Below, in pieces: positions 32,790 through 42,719 of a DNA stretch of 64,000 nucleotides (the stretch's first letter is position 1; the number at the start of each line of letters is the position of its first letter). Location of the stretch: positions 372,001 to 436,000 of the forward strand of contig OKQS01000001.1 of the NCBI GenBank assembly GCA_900290095.1. The letters run 5' to 3'. Position numbers and translations under genes: made by a program. The notes under the pieces are model-generated. The model did no database searches and was not told where the DNA came from. It saw only the letters and a list, made by a program, of their open reading frames with translations. Origin of the DNA: Khoudiadiopia massiliensis. GTDB lineage: Bacteria; Bacillota; Clostridia; Tissierellales; Peptoniphilaceae.

Positions 32790-34301
32790 TTAATGAAAAT
32801 CCAAAGAAGATGTGTTTTTAGTTAAAACGTCGTGGGCCCCGCCTTCAACAATTGAAGTTGAAGATACTATGGTGAGTTTTGCCTTTCTATGAAGTTCCTC
32901 AAGGTTCAGGGCTCCGCAGTTGCACATTGTTGACTTAACCTTAGACAAGGTCAAGCCAACATTGTCCTTCAGGCTTCCTGCATAAGGAACATATGAGTCT
33001 ACACCCTCTTCAAATTTCAAGCCCGACTTGCCGCCCAGGTCATATCTCTGCCAGTTTCTGGCGCGGGCCGATCCTTCACCCCAGTACTCTTTCATCATGG
33101 TGCCGTTAACATTGATCTTTGCTGTCGGTGACTCGTCAAATCTTGCGAAGTACCTTCCAAGCATGCAGAAATCCGCACCCATTGCCAGGGCCAGGGTTAT
33201 GTGGTGGTCATAAACAATTCCGCCGTCTGAACATACCGGGATATATATGCCGGTTTCTTCAAAATACTTATCCCTTTCCCTGCAAACATCTATCAGAGCC
33301 GTGGCCTGGCCCCGTCCTATGCCCTTGGTTTCCCTGGTTATGCAGATTGAGCCTCCGCCAATTCCGACCTTTACAAAGGCAGCTCCACAGTCGGCCAGGA
33401 ATCTGAAACCTTCACCGTCTACTACATTGCCTGCTCCTACCATGACCGAGTCTCCATAATGGTCTTTTATCCATTTTAGGGTAATCTTCTGCCACTCTGA
33501 GAAGCCTTCAGATGAGTCGATACAAAGGATATCGGCACCCGCTTCAATCAGGGCCGGAACCCTGGTCTCATAGTCCCTTGTATTTATGCCTGCTCCGACC
33601 ATAAGTCTTTTATTAAAGTCCAATAGTTCCGACGGATGTTCTTTATGGAGTTCATAGTCCTTTCTGAATACAAAGGCTACCAACCTGTTTTCATCGTCTA
33701 TGATGGGGAGAGCGTTAAGCTTGTGCTCCCAGATCTGGTCATTGGCCTCAGACAGGCTTATGCCTTCCTTTCCTGTTATGACCTGGTCAAAGGGTGTCAT
33801 AAAGCTTTTAACCTTCTCATTTCCGGTCATACGGCTTAAACGGTAATCCCTGCTGGTAACTATCCCCACCAGCTTTCCATGCTTGCTGCCGTCCTCCGTT
33901 ACAGCCATGGTTGAGTGGCCGGTAATTCTCTTCAGCTCAAGAACATCATGGAGGGTATCTTCAGGTGATATGTTTGAATCTGAGGGTACAAAGCCCGCCT
34001 TAAATGATTTTACGCTCCTGATCATCTCAGCCTGGTCTTCAGCTGTCTGTGATCCGTAGATAAAGGACAGGCCGCCTTCTCTGGCAAGGGCTACAGCCAT
34101 TCTGTCATTGGATACTGACTGCATTATTGCTGAAACCATGGGGATACCCAGGCTTATCGGTGCCTCTTCCTGACCCTTTTTATATCTTACCAAAGGGGTT
34201 TTCAAGTCAACCCTCTCAGGTATGCATTCGCTTGATGAATAACCGGGAACTAAAAGGTACTCGTTAAAAGTTCTTGACGGTTCTTTTATATAGCTTGCCA
34301 T
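32790..34301 (-). CDS. guaB: IMP dehydrogenase
   Basis: Oxidises IMP to XMP with NAD, the committed step to guanine nucleotides. The 503-residue protein has the barrel start [13 protein letters not shown], two CBS domains at about 95-235 (IVTSRDYR and [11 protein letters not shown] landmarks), the catalytic cysteine loop [10 protein letters not shown] (usual GPGSICTTR), [20 protein letters not shown] and the flap [14 protein letters not shown], which replaces the more common KEYRGMGS. AAAGGAGG precedes the ATG. It lies 34 bases after obgE on the same strand. The loop and flap differences place it in a divergent bacterial branch, but the function is secure. Confidence 0.93.
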   Translation of the reverse strand: MASYIKEPSRTFNEYLLVPGYSSSECIPERVDLKTPLVRYKKGQEEAPISLGIPMVSAIMQSVSNDRMAVALAREGGLSFIYGSQTAEDQAEMIRSVKSFKAGFVPSDSNISPEDTLHDVLELKRITGHSTMAVTEDGSKHGKLVGIVTSRDYRLSRMTGNEKVKSFMTPFDQVITGKEGISLSEANDQIWEHKLNALPIIDDENRLVAFVFRKDYELHKEHPSELLDFNKRLMVGAGINTRDYETRVPALIEAGADILCIDSSEGFSEWQKITLKWIKDHYGDSVMVGAGNVVDGEGFRFLADCGAAFVKVGIGGGSICITRETKGIGRGQATALIDVCRERDKYFEETGIYIPVCSDGGIVYDHHITLALAMGADFCMLGRYFARFDESPTAKINVNGTMMKEYWGEGSARARNWQRYDLGGKSGLKFEEGVDSYVPYAGSLKDNVGLTLSKVKSTMCNCGALNLEELHRKAKLTIVSSTSIVEGGAHDVLTKNTSSLDFH

Positions 34302-34335
34302 TTTCCCTCCTTTAAACTTTTATATCTTTTGAGTA

Positions 34336-35619
34336 TTATAGCCAATCAAAGTTGAAACCTTCAATGTCTATTGTGTCGTCTTCATCCGGCTCGAAGCTGA
34401 GGATTCTGTCCATGACCCCCATCTCATCGAGCCTTCTTTCAAAGTTTGAAATTGAATCTCCATCTGTTATTATCAATCTTCTTGTCAGTTCTTTCAATGG
34501 GTCTCCCCTGGCAATTATGAAATTTCCCTTCCTGGTCACGGTAATGCTGTCATCTTTTTTGAAGAATTGCTCAAGGTCTACAACTTCTTCATCCAGGCTC
34601 TCATATGAAATGGGGAGGTCCTTGAGTTTTTCCCATATTTTATACTTCATCTCCTCCATGCCGTAGGTTGTGGCCGCGGAAATTTCAAAAACAGGGATGT
34701 CCTTATATTCTGAGTTTTTCAAGTTATTCATGAAATTTTCCAGGTTTTCCGGGCTTTGGACTAAATCTGTTTTATTTGCTGCTATCATGGCCAGCTTTTT
34801 CGGCAGGTCTTTGTTGTATATGCTGAGCTCATTTTGAATAGTCAGGAAGTCCTGCCAGGGGTCCCTTCCTTCGCTTCCCGATATGTCCACCACATGGACA
34901 AGGAGCCTGGTTCTTTCAATATGCTTTAAAAACTCATCTCCAAGCCCAGCCCCCTCTCCGGCCCCCTCTATGAGGCCCGGTATGTCGGCTATGGTAAATG
35001 ACCTGCCCTCACCGCAATTCACAACCCCCAAGTTGGGCTCCAGGGTTGTAAAGTGGTAGTTTGCAATCTTGGGTTTAGCATTGGAATAGATTGACAGGAT
35101 GGTTGACTTTCCCACATTGGGCAGGCCGACCAGTCCCACGTCCGCTATGAGCTTGAGTTCAAGAACAACTGTAAGCTCCTGGCCCAAACCTCCCGGTATG
35201 GCAAATCTGGGGGCCTGTCTGGTGGAAGTCTTGAAATGGACATTGCCCTTTCCCCCTCTTCCGCCTTTAACAATAAGAAAAGTTTGACCCTCTTCAACCA
35301 TGTCACATAAGGCCAAGCCGCTTTTAGCCTCCCTTATTATTGTCCCGATCGGGACTTTTAAGTAGAGGTCTTCTCCCGCCTTGCCGTACATCTTCTTGCC
35401 CCGGCCAGGCTCGCCGCTCTCGGCCTTATAACTGCCTTTGTATTTATAGTCCAGAAGGGTTCTTATGTTGGGATCGGCTATGAAATATATGGATCCGCCT
35501 CTTCCGCCGTCGCCCCCGTCAGGACCGCCGGCAGGCACGAATTTTTCCCTTCTCCAGGATATGGCTCCGTCTCCGCCCCTTCCGGCTTTCAATCTTAATT
35601 TTGCTCTGTCTATGAACAT
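34336..35619 (-). CDS. obgE: Obg family GTPase (ribosome assembly / stress)
   Basis: A 427-residue GTPase. The glycine-rich Obg domain (1-158: KAGRGGDGAISWRREKFVP, GGPDGGDGGRGGS, KGGRGGKGN) is followed by the G domain with P loop GLPNVGKST, switch II DIPGLIEGA and specificity motif NKTD, and by a C-terminal OCT domain (about 345-427) ending in DWL. This three-domain form is usual in Firmicutes. AAAGGAGAT precedes the ATG. It follows the L21-L27 operon behind a terminator, the conserved rplU-rpmA-obgE neighbourhood, and sits 34 bases before guaB. Confidence 0.96.
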   Translation of the reverse strand: MFIDRAKLRLKAGRGGDGAISWRREKFVPAGGPDGGDGGRGGSIYFIADPNIRTLLDYKYKGSYKAESGEPGRGKKMYGKAGEDLYLKVPIGTIIREAKSGLALCDMVEEGQTFLIVKGGRGGKGNVHFKTSTRQAPRFAIPGGLGQELTVVLELKLIADVGLVGLPNVGKSTILSIYSNAKPKIANYHFTTLEPNLGVVNCGEGRSFTIADIPGLIEGAGEGAGLGDEFLKHIERTRLLVHVVDISGSEGRDPWQDFLTIQNELSIYNKDLPKKLAMIAANKTDLVQSPENLENFMNNLKNSEYKDIPVFEISAATTYGMEEMKYKIWEKLKDLPISYESLDEEVVDLEQFFKKDDSITVTRKGNFIIARGDPLKELTRRLIITDGDSISNFERRLDEMGVMDRILSFEPDEDDTIDIEGFNFDWL

Positions 35620-35671
35620 ACTTATCTCCTTTTTCCATTAATATTGGAGAAACCGGTCTGAAAATAAATAA

Positions 35672-35697
35672 GAAAAAAGGACCGCAGGGCGGCCCTT
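35672..35697 (-). terminator. Terminator after rpmA
   Basis: On the minus strand AAGGGCCGC-CCT-GCGGTCCTT followed by TTTTTTCTT; separates ribosomal-protein expression from obgE. Confidence 0.85.
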
Positions 35698-35712
35698 GAT
35701 TTTTCCTTTTAA

Positions 35713-36003
35713 CTAAGCGCTTGCTTCCTCTACCGGATAAACGCTTACTTTCTTTCTTCTCTTGCCCATATGCTCAAAACGTACAAATCCGTCAGCTGCT
35801 GCAAACAAGGTATCATCTGATCCCTTCTTTACGCCGATTCCCGGATGAATATGGGTTCCTCTCTGGCGAACAATTATATTTCCGGTTCTGACGAAAACTC
35901 CGTCATGCTTCTTAACTCCAAGTCTTTGAGCTCTTGAATCACGGCCGTTCTTTGAGGATGAAACACCCTTTTTACTTGAAAATAACTGTAAATAAAATTT
36001 CAT
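35713..36003 (-). CDS. rpmA: Ribosomal protein L27 with Prp-cleaved N-terminal extension
   Basis: A 96-residue large-subunit protein. [20 protein letters not shown] and [14 protein letters not shown] are the family core. The first eight residues MKFYLQLF match the extension of Firmicutes L27 that must be removed (cleavage after Phe8) before the mature N terminus can reach the peptidyl-transferase centre; Ser9-Ser10 stands where Ala-His is common. The gene overlaps prp by four bases (ATGA), so the substrate and its protease are cotranslated. Confidence 0.97.
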   Translation of the reverse strand: MKFYLQLFSSKKGVSSSKNGRDSRAQRLGVKKHDGVFVRTGNIIVRQRGTHIHPGIGVKKGSDDTLFAAADGFVRFEHMGKRRKKVSVYPVEEASA

Positions 36004-36356
36004 CTTGTTTTCCCTTTCTTAGTCTCTATATGAAAGTATTGGGGATATTGATCCTTGAGCTGATTAATATTGTAAGAAAAAACTTCCAGAACAAACTGGA
36101 CCAGCTTCTCCTTCTCAGCATCTTCACACTTTTTAACTTTGATCTCAATGAGGCCGGATTTAAAATCCAGGCTTAGTCCCTCTTTTATATTCAGGACCCC
36201 GGTCAAAGCATTGACTGAATCTGTAGCCAATGTTGAAGCTGCACAGCATACAAGGTCTTTACCTCTAACATCCGAGTCGGCATGGCCTTTCATAGTGAAG
36301 CCCATCAAACGCTCGGAATCATAACTCTCTTCCCTTAAAATGCTTACTTCTATCAT
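36000..36356 (-). CDS. prp: Ribosomal-processing cysteine protease Prp
   Basis: A 118-residue protease that trims the L27 extension. The catalytic histidine is in KGHADS (His25) and the cysteine in DLVCCAAS (Cys37), 12 residues apart as in S. aureus Prp. The gene sits between rplU and rpmA, its conserved place. Its ATG shares one base with the rplU stop (TGATG) and its own stop overlaps the rpmA start. Confidence 0.94.
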   Translation of the reverse strand: MIEVSILREESYDSERLMGFTMKGHADSDVRGKDLVCCAASTLATDSVNALTGVLNIKEGLSLDFKSGLIEIKVKKCEDAEKEKLVQFVLEVFSYNINQLKDQYPQYFHIETKKGKTR

Positions 36357-36664
36357 CAGCCGTTGATTTTTTCCACAAGTATCTGTGTGTATGGCTGGCG
36401 ATGGCCCTGTTTACGTTTGTAGCCTTTTTTGGACTTAAACTTTCCAATTACAATTTTCTTTCCCTTGCCGTGGTTTTCAATCTTGCAATCCACAGAAGCT
36501 CCATCAAGATATGGGCTGCCAAGCTTTAAAGAATCTCCACCGAGCATCAGGACCTTGTCCAACTGAACCTTGTCCCCTGCTTCTCCTGCCAGTTTTTCTA
36601 CACGGAGGCTCTGGCCTTCCTCTACGCGGTACTGTTTACCGCCTGTCTCTACAATAGCGTACAT
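36356..36664 (-). CDS. rplU: Ribosomal protein L21
   Basis: A 102-residue large-subunit protein with the usual [17 protein letters not shown] start and the [19 protein letters not shown] end that contacts 23S rRNA. Length is standard. It is first in the rplU-prp-rpmA operon and is preceded by a structured leader matching the L21 leader class, so it is probably regulated by the L21 protein itself. Confidence 0.97.
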   Translation of the reverse strand: MYAIVETGGKQYRVEEGQSLRVEKLAGEAGDKVQLDKVLMLGGDSLKLGSPYLDGASVDCKIENHGKGKKIVIGKFKSKKGYKRKQGHRQPYTQILVEKING

Positions 36665-36678
36665 TAAAAACTCCTAAT

Positions 36679-36750
36679 CTGTCAGACTCGCCTTTTGAGG
36701 TATTGCCTAAGCAATTTACCAAGAACCTCTTCCGAGCGGTTATACACCTG
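36679..36750 (-). ncRNA. Ribosomal protein L21 leader
   Basis: The 5' untranslated region of rplU contains, in order on the minus strand, ACCGCTCGGAAGAGG..CTTGGT, the small hairpin TTGCTTAGGCAA, then ACCTCAAAAGGCGAG and TCTGACAG. This order of conserved blocks is that of the L21 leader of Firmicutes, presumed autoregulatory. Assigned by eye; a covariance-model search would confirm it. Confidence 0.75.
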
Positions 36751-36753
36751 TGT

Positions 36754-36783
36754 ATTGTAACATTTTCAAGGCCTTTATGTAAA
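36754..36783 (-). promoter_or_regulatory. Promoter of the L21-L27 operon
   Basis: On the minus strand TTTACA (36783-36778), 18 bases, TACAAT (36759-36754), placing the transcript start at the beginning of the L21 leader. Confidence 0.75.
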
Positions 36784-36803
36784 GCCTTTTACAAGAATCT
36801 TTC

Positions 36804-39800
36804 CTACTCACCGACTGTTTGTGGAGCTCCACCCTCCCCGGGGAAATTTTCAGGATTCTGCATTCTTTCCAGCTCTTTAGTTGTGAGTGGTTTGTATGTT
36901 TCCATACCGTCATAATATGAATCGGAATATGACTTGTTAGTCCATTCAAGCCCGAAATACTCCGAATACAGGTCTCTTAAAACGGGAATAAGGTTGCTTG
37001 ATAGGCGACCCAGGGGCATATATATAAGATTCGCTATCTCCGGATTTTCCAGGGGTGCAAATCCCATTACCCAAATATGTGGAGAATAGTTCTTGCCTGT
37101 CCTGGGATCCTTATCGTCCCTGGTAGCCGTTCCTGTTTTTAAGGCTGACTGGAATGGCAGGGTATTTATGCCCTTTTTGTCAATGGCAGCCCTTCTCATA
37201 CCCTCGACAACAATATTAAAGTTTTCCTTTTTTATATCTATATCATTGGACTTGGGCAGCTGCTTATATATAAGTGTTTCGTTATCGGGTGACCTGATCT
37301 CCTTGACCAGGCTGAACTGCATCTTCTCTCCCCTGTTGGCAATGCTGACGTCAACTCCCATCATTGTTATGGGCGTGTAGGAGTTCTGGCCCTGGCCTAT
37401 CATTGTGTTGCAGGAGTCGGCCTTAGTCCAACCTATCTGGTTGAAATAGCTATATTTCAAGGTGTCGGCAAGACCCGCCTTGTCTCCCGGCAGAGGATCA
37501 AGTGATTGGTAGCCCATTTTATCTAGAGTTTTTAATAGGCTGTTCCTGGTCTGCTTGGATTCTTCCTTGGTCCATGACATAATCTGTTCAATATCTTCTT
37601 CTATATCTTTGCTGCTTTTGCTTATCCCTGATTTCTTATATTTTGAAAGATTTGACTCCAGGTATTTTTCCAAAAGGATAAGGGAGAGTCTCGTTTTTCC
37701 CTCCTGGGTTGGAATATTATTTTTGCTCTCTGCAGGCACATTTATCTCCACGCCCGAATGTTGGTCCATTCCCATCTTCTTGACCGTATCTGCAAGCTGG
37801 TCAACTTCAAGCTTAAATCCCTGTCCTTCTCCTTTCCGATCATCCATGCCCAGGCCCAATGTATAGAAATATGTGTTGCAGGAGTGCCTTATGGCTTCAT
37901 ATAGGTCCTGATAGCCGTGACCTGAAGGGTAGACCCAGCATTTGAAAAGGGTGTCGCCAACCTTCATTGCTCCTGTGCAGTTTACACCGCGGTTGGGGTT
38001 AAGCCCGTGTTCAAGGGCTGAGAGTGCCACAACCGGCTTAAGTGAAGAACCTGGCTGAACAGCACTTTGAGTAATCAGGTTCAATAGAGGAAGCGGCTTA
38101 TCCTTGTCCGGATTATTGTCTCCTCTAAGGTTCTCCCAATCCTGGTTGGATATTCCGGTCACAAAAAGGTTGGGATCGTAGCCGGGAAAAGAGGCCATTG
38201 CTTTAACTTCACCTGTCCTTGGATCGACCGAAACGCTGCCGCCCGAGTTTATGCTTGGAGACCATAGGGTTGGACTTGTACCCCAAGGAGAAACATAGTC
38301 GACTCCCTTTTTTATGGCCTTTATAGCATTTTTAATGATTTTTTCAGTGGCTTCCTGGTATTTTATATCTATCGAAAGATAAAGGTTGTTCCCTGCTTTA
38401 GGCTCAGTCTTTGCCAGAATCTCAGTTCTGTTTCCCTTGGAGTCTATCCTTACAAGCTCCTTGCCCGGAACCCCTCTCAATGTATCTTCAAAGCTTTCCT
38501 CGACACCTGTTTTTCCGATAAGCTCGCCCGGCAGATAGCCCTTGTCTTTTATATATTTTTTAACTTCTTCCTCAGCTGCAATCTTGCCAATGTATCCAAG
38601 AACGTGGCAGGCCGCCTCACCATGCGGATAATAGCGGATGGACTCCCTTGATACACCTATACCTGTCATGGCGGGTATATTTTCTTCTATCTTTGCCACC
38701 ATCTCATTAGAAAGCTCGTAGCATAGATTAAGTGGCGCGTAGGAGTTTGAGGCCTTGAACATTATCTTGTCCTGACTTACCAATTTCCCATAAGTCCAAA
38801 TCGGATCATCAAGTTTCGTTATTTTTCTTTTTTCCAGAATTTTTTCAAAGGCAATTTCGGCCTTTTCATCTTCCAATTTATACCTTTTGAAGAAGTCTTC
38901 ACGGTCTTTTTCAAGCGTATATTTCCAAAGCCGGATATTTATTCCCGGGTAAATTCCCTGGCTGAAAAGCGATTCTTGTGCCAATTCCTTGTAGTCGTCG
39001 GAGATAATGATCTCATCCAAAATTTTATACTTTCGTCCCAACCTTATCAGCTTGTCCGTGGGTTGCTCCTCCGAATCCACTTCCTTTTCAAAGGCTATGG
39101 TTACGGATTTAGCATCTGAATTGATCTTATATGTCAAATTCAAATTGGGTTCAAGTGTGTTGAGCTTATTAATCAAAGCTTCAGCCGGGATGTAGAATTG
39201 ATTATCCTTGCCGACAGACATTGAATTTAGAAATTTCTCTAAGGAAACATTTTTTACCATACTCACAAAATCTCCCTGAGCTGAACTGTCCGCCTTTATC
39301 TCAGGATATCTTTGATGGAGGAGGCCCTTCTTTTTCAAGAGGTCCTCTTTGTATGTATAGACAAAGTCTTCCAGGACCAGGTCGTCCTGCAAAGACTTAT
39401 CTTTTAAAATATCAAATGCCAATTTTCTGGCTGCCGGATGGTTCATTATCTGGCTCAATATGGCCGGATTATCCTTGACCTGTTTTGCCAAAAAACTGAT
39501 AGGGGTTTCTTCAGGATTCAAAATCTTTTCGTCCACCATTTTTTTATATGCCGGCGAGTGGCTGTCATAGCTGATCCCCAAATCGCCGTTAATGGCAACT
39601 TTTAGAGGCAGGGCCCGTCCTTTCAATGAGAAGGCCTTTAAAGCCCTGGCACTAACAGAAACCCTATAATCTTCCTTGCCTGCAGATTTATATATTCCCT
39701 TGATCCAATCTTCAATTAAGTTGTTGTCGACAAGAAGCTGCTCAGCCTTGCTTTGGGGAGTGTTGACTTCCTTAAAATAGTCATCATCCGAAGCGTAGCG

Positions 39801-40163
39801 AAAAACATATAATGAAATCGGAAAATCATCAAAATAGTCCACCCCATCCAAATCCATATACCTTACCAGCTCCTTCAGGGTTTGATCTTTCTGTTCGCCT
39901 GTCAGGGATTTGAAACCGTCTTTATAGCTTTGGACCGAGTATGAAATTCTGGTCCCCGCCAAAAGCTCACCATTGCAATCATAAATATTGCCCCTGGGCG
40001 CTGTGATCTGAATTTCCTTGGTCCTCTTGTCTTCCGAAAGGCTCCTGTAATTGTCTCCCTCTCTTATGGTCAGGTCATAAAGCTTGTAAATAAGTACCGT
40101 CATCAAGAGGCTTAAAACAATTAATATTAGTCCCGTGCGAATTTTTTTACTCCGGTTGACCAT
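36804..40163 (-). CDS. mrdA: Penicillin-binding protein 2 (class B, elongation)
   Basis: A 1119-residue peptidoglycan transpeptidase anchored by one helix (about 9-28). The N-terminal pedestal starts with APRGNIYDCNGELLA (55-69) and is unusually long (to about 590). The transpeptidase domain has SxxK as PGSSLKP (Ser706, Lys709), SxN as HSCN (Ser761-Asn763) and KTG in ALKTGTA (about 1040). No PASTA domain. AAGGGAG precedes the ATG. It lies 11 bases after mreD, giving mreB-mreC-mreD-mrdA, the side-wall elongation set; together they imply a rod or ovoid growth machinery. Typical homologues are 650-1000 residues, so this one is at the long end. Confidence 0.94.
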   Translation of the reverse strand: MVNRSKKIRTGLILIVLSLLMTVLIYKLYDLTIREGDNYRSLSEDKRTKEIQITAPRGNIYDCNGELLAGTRISYSVQSYKDGFKSLTGEQKDQTLKELVRYMDLDGVDYFDDFPISLYVFRYASDDDYFKEVNTPQSKAEQLLVDNNLIEDWIKGIYKSAGKEDYRVSVSARALKAFSLKGRALPLKVAINGDLGISYDSHSPAYKKMVDEKILNPEETPISFLAKQVKDNPAILSQIMNHPAARKLAFDILKDKSLQDDLVLEDFVYTYKEDLLKKKGLLHQRYPEIKADSSAQGDFVSMVKNVSLEKFLNSMSVGKDNQFYIPAEALINKLNTLEPNLNLTYKINSDAKSVTIAFEKEVDSEEQPTDKLIRLGRKYKILDEIIISDDYKELAQESLFSQGIYPGINIRLWKYTLEKDREDFFKRYKLEDEKAEIAFEKILEKRKITKLDDPIWTYGKLVSQDKIMFKASNSYAPLNLCYELSNEMVAKIEENIPAMTGIGVSRESIRYYPHGEAACHVLGYIGKIAAEEEVKKYIKDKGYLPGELIGKTGVEESFEDTLRGVPGKELVRIDSKGNRTEILAKTEPKAGNNLYLSIDIKYQEATEKIIKNAIKAIKKGVDYVSPWGTSPTLWSPSINSGGSVSVDPRTGEVKAMASFPGYDPNLFVTGISNQDWENLRGDNNPDKDKPLPLLNLITQSAVQPGSSLKPVVALSALEHGLNPNRGVNCTGAMKVGDTLFKCWVYPSGHGYQDLYEAIRHSCNTYFYTLGLGMDDRKGEGQGFKLEVDQLADTVKKMGMDQHSGVEINVPAESKNNIPTQEGKTRLSLILLEKYLESNLSKYKKSGISKSSKDIEEDIEQIMSWTKEESKQTRNSLLKTLDKMGYQSLDPLPGDKAGLADTLKYSYFNQIGWTKADSCNTMIGQGQNSYTPITMMGVDVSIANRGEKMQFSLVKEIRSPDNETLIYKQLPKSNDIDIKKENFNIVVEGMRRAAIDKKGINTLPFQSALKTGTATRDDKDPRTGKNYSPHIWVMGFAPLENPEIANLIYMPLGRLSSNLIPVLRDLYSEYFGLEWTNKSYSDSYYDGMETYKPLTTKELERMQNPENFPGEGGAPQTVGE

Positions 40164-40174
40164 TTAGGCTCCCT

Positions 40175-40675
40175 TCAAATCCCGGTAAACTTTCTTATCG
40201 GATATGGTGGTATAACTTTCTTTATAATAAAAATAAATACGATATAGAGCCCCATATTTAAAAGTCCTTCAAATATGGCAGGCCCCTTCAAATATGATAC
40301 TTGGGCAAGTTTCGGGTCTATGATCAGGCTAATTAAAACCACCCCGACCTTAGCAACTATGCTTGATACAAACACAAAAATTGCTCCCGTAACTATCCGA
40401 CCGCCCCCGTTTTTCAGGAGCGTGCCGGATAAATAGCCGATAAGGAAGTAGATAAGAGAATGTATGCCCAGGACATTTGAAAACATGACATCCTCCATAA
40501 GTCCAAGTCCCAAGCCCGTATAAGCCGCCCAATCTCTTCCATATAACATAGCCAAGCATATCAGATAAACTATGTATAAATTTGCCACTGCCGAAAAAAT
40601 ATTTATGGCTGACAATATGCCTGACTGGACAAAAATAACTACTAAAGTGAGGATAGCAAATCTCTTTTTATTCAT
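40175..40675 (-). CDS. mreD: Rod shape-determining protein MreD
   Basis: A 166-residue membrane protein with five or so hydrophobic helices; GLGLGLMEDVMFSNVLGIHSL is the family's conserved central block (G-x-x-D near the middle). It links MreC to the elongation complex. It overlaps mreC by four bases (ATGA) and precedes mrdA by 11 bases. Assigned from the motif plus its fixed place in the operon. Confidence 0.93.
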   Translation of the reverse strand: MNKKRFAILTLVVIFVQSGILSAINIFSAVANLYIVYLICLAMLYGRDWAAYTGLGLGLMEDVMFSNVLGIHSLIYFLIGYLSGTLLKNGGGRIVTGAIFVFVSSIVAKVGVVLISLIIDPKLAQVSYLKGPAIFEGLLNMGLYIVFIFIIKKVIPPYPIRKFTGI

Positions 40676-41547
40676 TTACCGGCCTCCTTGAGTTTTACTG
40701 TTGATGCATCTTCAACGTGCATAATCAATAGCCTGTAAAGCCTGTTGAAATCCACCGAAGTCTTCACTGATACGTTTTTGGTCAGGCCGTCTTCCGATGA
40801 ACTTATTTTATCCACCTTGCCAATGATAATTCCCCTGGGATAGACCCCGCCAATACCTGAGGTCAGAACATCTTCCCCCTCTTTAACCGGAGTCTGGGGA
40901 TCCAGCAGATAGCCGAACAGGTCCTCCTTATCCCGGTCATTAATTACTCCATATCCTCCGCTTTCAGCGAATATGGCCGATATATTGTTGGACATATCCA
41001 GGATTGAAGATACCTTGGCATAGTTCAAGCCGACCTCATATACCTTTCCCACGAGACCTGCAATGGCAGGCTCATCCTTGCTTTTATTGCCAACCATAAC
41101 TATGTCCCCATCTTTTACACCTGAAAGGCTTCCCTTATTGAGGGTAAACCTCACATAGTGGCCGCTGGAATCGGAAGCTGAGACATTAGCTTCAATAAGC
41201 TTGTCCTGATTGATTTTTTTCAATTCTGCCTGGCCTTTGAGAATTTCCGACTCGTTTATTACAAGGCCCAGTCGATCTATCATGGACTTCAGCTTAATAT
41301 TTTCCTCTCTAAGGTTTCTAATTTCAACCTGGTCGACCTTTTCTCCAAAGAGCCTGTCATACATCTTATATGCTGACTGGGACACTGAATAAAAAAGGCT
41401 GTTTATCGGTGCAATTGCCGTATTCAGTATTTTTGACGGGAGTTTTGAAGTCGACGGGTTCCTGCTTGAAAAGAAGATAAGAAGAACCAGGAGAACCGCA
41501 GTCGCATAAAACCTTATCCTGTCTTTTCTTTTTTTTCTGTCATACAT
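40672..41547 (-). CDS. mreC: Cell shape-determining protein MreC
   Basis: A 291-residue bitopic protein: a membrane helix at about 10-24, a coiled coil at about 68-100 (EIRNLREENIKLKSMIDRL) and the extracellular double beta-barrel domain with VSASDSSGHYVRFTLNKGS, DGDIVM and ILTSGIGGVYPRGIIIGKV. Length is normal. It overlaps mreB by one base and mreD by four, so it is translationally coupled on both sides. Confidence 0.95.
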   Translation of the reverse strand: MYDRKKRKDRIRFYATAVLLVLLIFFSSRNPSTSKLPSKILNTAIAPINSLFYSVSQSAYKMYDRLFGEKVDQVEIRNLREENIKLKSMIDRLGLVINESEILKGQAELKKINQDKLIEANVSASDSSGHYVRFTLNKGSLSGVKDGDIVMVGNKSKDEPAIAGLVGKVYEVGLNYAKVSSILDMSNNISAIFAESGGYGVINDRDKEDLFGYLLDPQTPVKEGEDVLTSGIGGVYPRGIIIGKVDKISSSEDGLTKNVSVKTSVDFNRLYRLLIMHVEDASTVKLKEAGK

Positions 41548-42572
41548 CAGATTTTTCCCCTAATATTGCTTTTCCTGCTTTTTAACAAGATCAAACATCC
41601 CTTGGCAACATCTTCCATGGGATTCTCCGACATCATAACCCTTATCTCAAGTTTGTTTTCCAGGTATTGAGCAAGTCCGTCAAGAAGGGCCAGCCCGCCT
41701 GTCAGACAAAGTCCCCTGCCCACTATCTCAGCCGCAAGCTCCGGCGGCGTTTTCTCAAGCGTCTTTTTTATACACAGGGCCAGTTCTTCGCTGAATTTTT
41801 CAAAAACCGGATATAGGTCGGATCCGTAAACATCAAGGCTTCTGGGCATGCCGCTCAAAGCATCTCTACCGCCAACCTGCATGGCGTTTTTCTGCTTATC
41901 CTGTCCCAGACTTCCAATCTCTATCTTCAGGGCTTCCGCACTGTTTTCTCCTATAATTATGTCAAACTTGTCTCTCAGAAGTTTGCTGATCTCTCTGTCC
42001 AAATAATCCCCTCCCTTATGGAGGCATTGGGAAGTAATTAGACCATAAGTGCTGACGATCGAGACGCTGCTCATTCCGGCCCCGCAATCGACAACCAAAG
42101 CTCCGGACGTACCGGCTTTCTTGTCGATGAAGCCCGCTCCATAGGCTGCTGCCAAGGCCTGGTCCACAAGTATCACTTCCCTGGCACCGGCTTGGTAGAC
42201 GGCATCCTGCAAGGCTCTTTGCTCTACATCGCCCCCAAATGACGATATGGCCATAACAACTCCGGGCCCAAATAGGCAAAAATCAGGTCCAATCTCATTA
42301 ATATAGTGCTCAAGCAGGGCTTTGCTGAGCTCAAAGTCGGATACGGCCCCGTCAGCAAAGGGTTTTACGGCAACAATATTTTCCGGCGATTTGCCGATCA
42401 GGTCCTTGGCAGCCTTCCCCTTAGCCAGAACTTTCTTGCTGACTATATCGAGGGCCAGAACCGAGGGATCCTTTTTTATTATTCCCTTGTCCGATGTTGC
42501 CACAACTATATTTGCCGTTCCCATGTCAATAGCCATATTGGGGGCATAGACACTAAAATGTTTTGAGGCCAT
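41547..42572 (-). CDS. mreB: Rod shape-determining actin homologue MreB
   Basis: A 341-residue actin-fold ATPase that organises side-wall synthesis. The phosphate 1 loop is AIDMGTANIVV, the second phosphate loop VVDCGAGMSSVSIV, the adenine motif LTGGLALLDGL. The usual SxPSVVA block reads KKDPSVLAL. AAGGA lies about 10 bases before the ATG. First gene of mreBCD-mrdA with its own promoter; radC lies upstream in the same direction, which is a common arrangement. Confidence 0.94.
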   Translation of the reverse strand: MASKHFSVYAPNMAIDMGTANIVVATSDKGIIKKDPSVLALDIVSKKVLAKGKAAKDLIGKSPENIVAVKPFADGAVSDFELSKALLEHYINEIGPDFCLFGPGVVMAISSFGGDVEQRALQDAVYQAGAREVILVDQALAAAYGAGFIDKKAGTSGALVVDCGAGMSSVSIVSTYGLITSQCLHKGGDYLDREISKLLRDKFDIIIGENSAEALKIEIGSLGQDKQKNAMQVGGRDALSGMPRSLDVYGSDLYPVFEKFSEELALCIKKTLEKTPPELAAEIVGRGLCLTGGLALLDGLAQYLENKLEIRVMMSENPMEDVAKGCLILLKSRKSNIRGKI

Positions 42573-42605
42573 AAAAGTTAAGTCCTTCCTCTATTATGAA
42601 AATGC

Positions 42606-42634
42606 TTAATATCTTGTTGTTCTCTATAAGTCAA
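42606..42634 (-). promoter_or_regulatory. Promoter of the mreBCD-mrdA operon
   Basis: On the minus strand TTGACT (42634-42629), 17 bases, TATTAA (42611-42606), about 34 bases before the mreB ATG. A further TATAAT lies upstream near 42670 without a clear -35. No terminator is obvious after radC. Confidence 0.65.
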
Positions 42635-42719
42635 AAATCGGTGCCGCTTGGCAATGAAATTCCACTATTCATTATATACTCTAATTGAATTTTTCTCATT
42701 TTGATTTTCAAAATAACCC

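Noticed and set aside
36765-36789. Inverted repeat AAGGC..GCCTT as terminator of mrdA
   Set aside because: No U tract on either strand, and it overlaps the -35 of the L21 operon promoter, which lies upstream of rplU; mrdA is further along the same strand.
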